DNA of 64,000 nucleotides. It comes from Flavobacterium swingsii. GTDB lineage: Bacteria > Bacteroidota > Bacteroidia > Flavobacteriales > Flavobacteriaceae. The stretch is from assembly GCF_900111965.1 (NCBI RefSeq), contig NZ_FOJT01000001.1:1-64000 (forward strand), written 5' to 3'. A model generated the notes under the pieces. That model was not told the origin of the DNA and ran no database searches. It was given only the letters and a program-made list of their open reading frames with translations. How positions within the stretch are numbered: the first letter of the stretch is position 1; the number at the start of each line of letters is the position of its first letter. This document shows positions 61,439 to 64,000 of this stretch, one piece after another. A program made the translations under genes and the position numbers.

Positions 61439-63316
61439 CTACATCTGTCTTATTTGTTTCAGTTTTTCTTTCCAAGTGGCTAATTCTTCTTTTTGATGTT
61501 CTATGTTTTTCATTACTTCCAGAACCATCGGGTTGTCTTTCTTAGCTTTAGCAAAAAACTGAATGTTATTTTCTAATTGAAAAATTTCGTTCTGAACTTC
61601 TTCTACTTTTCTAATCAAGAAAATTTTCTCGTTGTCAATTTTTCTAGTATCGTTAGACTCTGATAAACTATCCATTCTATTGCTAAAACGCATCATATCA
61701 GTATCTTTTTTGCTCAAACTTAGTTTTTCGAAAAGAACATCTAATATTTTATTAAATTTTCCTTCAATATGACGTCTTGCAAAAGGTACTTTTCCTATGT
61801 TTTTCCAAGCTTCGATATGAGATTTTATCGCATCAAGATCCGTTTTGTGTTCCCCAACTAGCTCAAATGATTTTAGTGTTTCTAAGTATTCTTTTTTCTT
61901 TTCGAAAGCAGCGACTTCAACTTCTTCATGTTCATTTTTCTCGGCATGTAATCTGTCAAAATAATGATTACAAGCTTCTTTAAACTCCTTCCAAACCGAA
62001 TCTGAATACTTTTTTGGTACATGCCCTATTTGTTTCCATTCCTCTTGAATTTTTTTCATAATAGGAGTCGAAACGTTAAAATCGGCACTTTCTTGCAATT
62101 CTTTAGCACGAGCCACCAAAGCATTTTTCTTGTCAAGATTTGTATTTTGGTCTTTTTTTATGTCTTTATAAAATGAGTTTTTGTGCACATTAAAATTACG
62201 AACTGCAGTTTTAAAATCGCTCCAAATCTGTTCATTTACTTCAGTAGGGACTTTTCCTGCGCTAAAAAAACTAGCACGCAAAGCTTCTATTTTTTCAACT
62301 TGACCTTGCCAACCTGAATGAACAGCAATTTTTTCGGTAGCAATCGCTTCAATAGCAGCAATTATTTCTTTTTTCTTTGCTAAATTTTCAACTTCAGAAC
62401 CTCTTTGTTGTGCAAAAATAAGTTCTCGTTTGTCGTGCATTTGCTTGGTTAATTCACTAAAAGCTGCCCAAATTTCCTCACGATTCTCTCTAGAAACAGG
62501 TCCAATATCTTCTTTCCAGATTTTGTGTAACGATTGTAATTCTCTAAAAGCCTTCATTACATCAGCTTCATTTACAAGTTCTTGCGCACGAGTAATGATT
62601 TTAAGTTTTGCTTCAAGATTGTGTTTGAAATCTATATCACGAGCTTCTCGGTCTAAATGCAAATAATCGTAAAAATTTTCAACATGAAAATGAAAATTAT
62701 TCCAAACATGGTTGTATTTGTCTTTAGGAATTGCTCCAGCAGTTTTCCAACGTTCTCTTAAATCATTAAATTGTTTGAGATTGTCTTTTATGTTTTCGCC
62801 AGGATTAATCAATGATTTTAGCTCTTCGATTAATGCCAAACGTGTTTGTAAATTCGATTTTAAATCAGATTCTAAACTCTTAAAATGTGTGTTTTTCTTA
62901 CTTCTGAAATTGCTGTATAACGAATCGAATTTTGATTTTAAAGGAAAATGATATTCAAATTCTTCTGTCGAATCTGGATTTTCATGAATGAATTCTTCCT
63001 TTTTTTCTTCGATAAAATGGTTGTATTTTGATAGGAAAACTGATTTTATTTCTTCGATATGGTTTTTTACAGCCATAATTTTGTCTGAAACCACAAGATT
63101 TTCTAGCTCAAGAACTAGATTTTCCATGTCCATTGCTTCATAATTTAGCATCGGAATATCGTGACTTTCGCCAACAGTTGCGTCTTCACTAACTTCAGCG
63201 TTCAAGTTTTCGATTGTTTCAATCGCTTCATTTTTAGAATCTTGAACTTCTGTTTGTGATTCTAATACTTCATTTCCATCTACCACAGGTAGGTTATCGT
63301 GTTGCTCTTCTTGCAT
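61439..63316 (-). CDS. DUF349 repeat protein
   Basis: 625 residues, almost entirely alpha-helical and highly charged. At least five DUF349-type repeats are seen, e.g. RWKTAGAIPKDKYNHVWNNF, WKEDIGPVSRENREEIWAAF, EWKQIGHVPKKYSDSVWKEF and AWKNIGKVPFARRHIEGKFN. The N-terminal 90 residues are acidic and the last 100 form a predicted coiled coil. Function is unclear; related long helical proteins have been linked to ribosome or envelope roles, which I cannot confirm. Confidence 0.87.
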   Translation of the reverse strand: MQEEQHDNLPVVDGNEVLESQTEVQDSKNEAIETIENLNAEVSEDATVGESHDIPMLNYEAMDMENLVLELENLVVSDKIMAVKNHIEEIKSVFLSKYNHFIEEKKEEFIHENPDSTEEFEYHFPLKSKFDSLYSNFRSKKNTHFKSLESDLKSNLQTRLALIEELKSLINPGENIKDNLKQFNDLRERWKTAGAIPKDKYNHVWNNFHFHVENFYDYLHLDREARDIDFKHNLEAKLKIITRAQELVNEADVMKAFRELQSLHKIWKEDIGPVSRENREEIWAAFSELTKQMHDKRELIFAQQRGSEVENLAKKKEIIAAIEAIATEKIAVHSGWQGQVEKIEALRASFFSAGKVPTEVNEQIWSDFKTAVRNFNVHKNSFYKDIKKDQNTNLDKKNALVARAKELQESADFNVSTPIMKKIQEEWKQIGHVPKKYSDSVWKEFKEACNHYFDRLHAEKNEHEEVEVAAFEKKKEYLETLKSFELVGEHKTDLDAIKSHIEAWKNIGKVPFARRHIEGKFNKILDVLFEKLSLSKKDTDMMRFSNRMDSLSESNDTRKIDNEKIFLIRKVEEVQNEIFQLENNIQFFAKAKKDNPMVLEVMKNIEHQKEELATWKEKLKQIRQM

Positions 63317-63467
63317 GGTGCAGAATATTTACAGTTATTATAACGCCGAAGGTACTAAAAACGTATGAAAACAGAAAGAATTTTATTTAAAAATAAAAAA
63401 ATAGTAAGGGAATTTCGGCTAGGATTTTTTTAGCTTTTTCATACATTTACAGCAAATTACAAAGTAA

Positions 63468-64000
63468 ATGTCATCACATCACATCGTTCGAGACGACCAA
63501 GAACCTGCATTAATCATTGCAAACGGCGCAGCTTGCAGTTCCGAATTATTAGGACAATTATTAGAATGGTCACCACTTGTCATCGTTTTAGATTCGGCAA
63601 TAGAACGCGTTTTAGAATTAGGAATTAAAGTTGATGTTTTACTGGGAGATTTCGATCGTGGTTTTGACCCAGAATATTATAAAGACCAACAATTTCCGCT
63701 CGAAATAATCTATGCTCCAGATCAAAATAAAACCGATCTCGAAAAAGCATTTGATTATCTTATAGAAAGAAAAATCCCAATGGTAAATGTTGTTTGGGCG
63801 ACAGGAAAAAGAGCTGACCACACCATTACGAACCTAACAAATATTGTTCGTTACCGAAATGCATTGAAAATTGTTATTATAGACGACCATTCAAAAATAT
63901 TTTTATTGCCTGCTAAATTCGAAAAATGGTACACGGCAAGCACCCCAATTTCACTAATCCCAATAGGTATAGTTTCTGGAATTAATTCTAAAAATTTATT
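63468..64000 (+). CDS. Thiamine pyrophosphokinase, partial at the right edge
   Basis: The open frame from ATG 63468 runs off the window with about 177 codons and no stop. Motifs: VIVLDSAIERVLELGIKVDV, LLGDFDRGF with the acidic catalytic residues, APDQNKTDLEKAFDYLIE and GKRADHTITNLTNIV, all typical of thiamine pyrophosphokinase, which makes thiamine diphosphate from thiamine. Divergent from the DUF349 gene. Confidence 0.9.
   Translation, partial: MSSHHIVRDDQEPALIIANGAACSSELLGQLLEWSPLVIVLDSAIERVLELGIKVDVLLGDFDRGFDPEYYKDQQFPLEIIYAPDQNKTDLEKAFDYLIERKIPMVNVVWATGKRADHTITNLTNIVRYRNALKIVIIDDHSKIFLLPAKFEKWYTASTPISLIPIGIVSGINSKNL

Overview
The window is AT-rich chromosomal DNA from a member of the Bacteroidota, most likely Flavobacterium or a close relative. 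The support is the recurrent promoter TTTG-N19/20-TAnnTTTG, start codons without Shine-Dalgarno sequences, many short lipoproteins with early lipobox cysteines, the type IX secretion protein PorQ, and families largely confined to this phylum (DUF4369, DUF4920, DUF5606, DUF4199, M61 and LETM1-related proteins). No phage, transposase, integrase or CRISPR array was seen. Product names come from reading motifs by eye, not from database searches.

Layout. 1-205: two leftward rRNA-type promoters, probably the leader of an rRNA operon outside the window. 466-3996: thrS-infC-rpmI-rplT translation cluster. 4019-10032: M16 and M61 metallopeptidases and a DUF4369 lipoprotein. 10094-15502, leftward: tRNA-Thr, a small unknown protein, manA, bcp-queD, idi, rpsA. 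15573-25372, leftward: nucleoside transporter, cmk, porQ, acetyltransferase, lon, a lipoprotein, a UMF1-type transporter, an M48 lipoprotein. 25528-30740, rightward: hydrolase, a tandem msrB pair, acyl-CoA synthetase, S33 hydrolase, membrane protein. 30764-36740: a complete beta-oxidation operon headed by a MarR regulator. 36767-40949: sodC, a YdeI-like protein, a LETM1-related protein, oxyR and an overlapping HEPN-like gene. 40972-43269, leftward: two paralogous 65-residue proteins and a DUF4920/haem protein/mnmD operon. 43453-49205: ilvE, an NTP pyrophosphohydrolase, three exported or membrane proteins, and a leftward DUF1684-tatD-tcdA group. 49218-52499: MFS transporter, then a BlaI repressor and M56 peptidase with phased operators. 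52580-58033: ruvX, mqo, def, DUF5606, mazG, a monooxygenase-like protein and a secreted protein. 58064-63316, leftward: DUF4199 protein, clpB, DUF349 protein. 63468-64000: start of thiamine pyrophosphokinase.

How the genes fit together. The housekeeping core covers translation (thrS, infC, rpmI, rplT, rpsA, tRNA-Thr, def, mnmD, tcdA), proteostasis (lon, clpB, several metallopeptidases), fatty-acid catabolism (acyl-CoA synthetase plus the MarR operon) and oxidative-stress defence (msrB pair, bcp, sodC, oxyR). The most distinctive signals are: the rRNA-like promoter on several other genes; an apparent AUA start codon for infC; a family of modular intergenic hairpin repeats (four full copies and one core-only copy); 20-bp-phased BlaI-type operators; a palindrome over the oxyR promoter whose ends are ATAG and CTAT; and a HEPN-motif gene translationally coupled to oxyR. 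I found no obviously new multi-gene system. The oxyR-HEPN pair and the BlaI-M56 pair with its unusual tail are the best candidates for unexplored biology.
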